Shown piece by piece: positions 63,796 to 64,000 of a stretch of 64,000 nt of DNA (positions within the stretch are counted from its first letter, which is position 1; every line of letters starts with the position of its first letter). Both the position numbers and the translations under genes were made by a program. The notes under the pieces were generated by a model. The model did no database searches, was not told the DNA's origin, and saw nothing but the letters and a program-made list of their open reading frames with translations. Origin of the DNA: Aphidius gifuensis (Eukaryota; Arthropoda; Insecta; Hymenoptera; Braconidae); the NCBI RefSeq assembly GCF_014905175.1, contig NC_057790.1, forward strand, positions 12,178,469 to 12,242,468, read 5' to 3'.

Positions 63796-64000
63796 TGTCT
63801 AGTGTTGATATATTCGGACGTCAATTATCAAATAAACGAAAATATTCTATCGGAGGAAAAAGTGATGGCGATACAATAAGAGGACCACCTGGAGAAGGTT
63901 TCAAATTTACAGAAGACGGAAATTATGACATTGCAGAAAAAAATTATGTCACATTGCCGATGCTCAAGACATGAATGATGCTGTCTCAAAAAAAGTAGCA
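63796..64000 (+). pseudogene. 'FGR' family protein, Polinton copy B (3' end outside window; one-base lesion)
   Basis: MSSVDIFGRQLSNKRKY, then a Gly/Pro-rich RGPPGEGFKFTEDGNYDI. The frame then hits a stop (TGA at 63974), but shifting by one base in the A-run near 63942 restores LCHIADAQDMNDAVSKKVA to the window edge, matching copy A's NRRICNVATPQDEKDVV. Function unknown; widespread in insect Polintons. Confidence 0.6.

Noticed and set aside
1..64000. Integrated polydnavirus (bracovirus) segment
   Set aside because: No recognised bracovirus gene families or direct-repeat junctions; the virus-like genes are of Polinton/adintovirus type.

Overview
The window is eukaryotic and very AT-rich, and looks like an arthropod, most likely insect, genome. 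A hymenopteran parasitoid would fit the repeat content, but that is inference. I could not identify a single-copy host gene. Almost everything recognisable is transposable or virus-like DNA, heavily nested, which suggests a heterochromatic or otherwise repeat-rich region.

Two pieces of Polinton/Maverick (adintovirus-like) elements lie at the two ends. Copy A (1-5740) is cut by the window start. It holds, on +, a phospholipase A2-type virion protein, an adenain-like cysteine protease, a minor-capsid-like protein, a small conserved protein and a major-capsid-like protein. On - it holds a small DNA-binding-like protein, a KPP/CxxH family protein and an 'FGR' protein. Copy B (about 53700-64000, cut by the window end) carries a protein-primed family B DNA polymerase and a KPP/CxxH protein on +, the same capsid cassette on -, then a packaging ATPase, a lysine-rich/WDDPNEL protein and an FGR protein on +. 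Both copies carry stops and frameshifts, but several reading frames are intact (mainly minor capsid in both, protease in A and most of the ATPase in B). A third, much older polymerase plus integrase remnant lies on - at 26566-31203.

Between them is an archaeology of nested insertions. A large terminal-inverted-repeat (TIR) element (6720 to about 25775) has its right TIR split by a 6.4-kb insertion (19149-25528). Inside are another TIR pair (9716/16410), a CACTGAG-ended element (10070-15193), an LTR-retrotransposon fragment (10392-12841), a tandem array of hairpin MITEs (13748-14367) and a mariner-type transposase relic (16415-17158). The 6.4-kb insertion contains a 2.37-kb TIR element enclosing an RPA1-like OB-fold relic, a Helitron helicase/endonuclease relic and a solo LTR with an AAAG duplication.

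From 31.2 to 42.3 kb come a 10-bp-period repeat, a non-LTR reverse transcriptase relic, Ty3/gypsy RNase H/integrase and Gag fragments in a GC-richer stretch, a tRNA-type SINE and an LTR. From 42.8 to 53 kb come a TTAA-flanked MITE, a 2.3-kb TIR element with internal inverted repeats, an uncharacterised protein cut by an LTR, a zinc-finger transposon-type protein relic, a head-to-head LTR palindrome and a second retropepsin ORF.

Functionally, the Polinton genes form a replication module (polymerase, probable ssDNA-binding protein), a morphogenesis module (major and minor capsid proteins, protease, PLA2 protein) and a packaging ATPase. The tight, conserved spacing of the capsid cassette in two diverged copies suggests coupled expression. 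All protein identifications come from motif recognition by eye; no database search was run.
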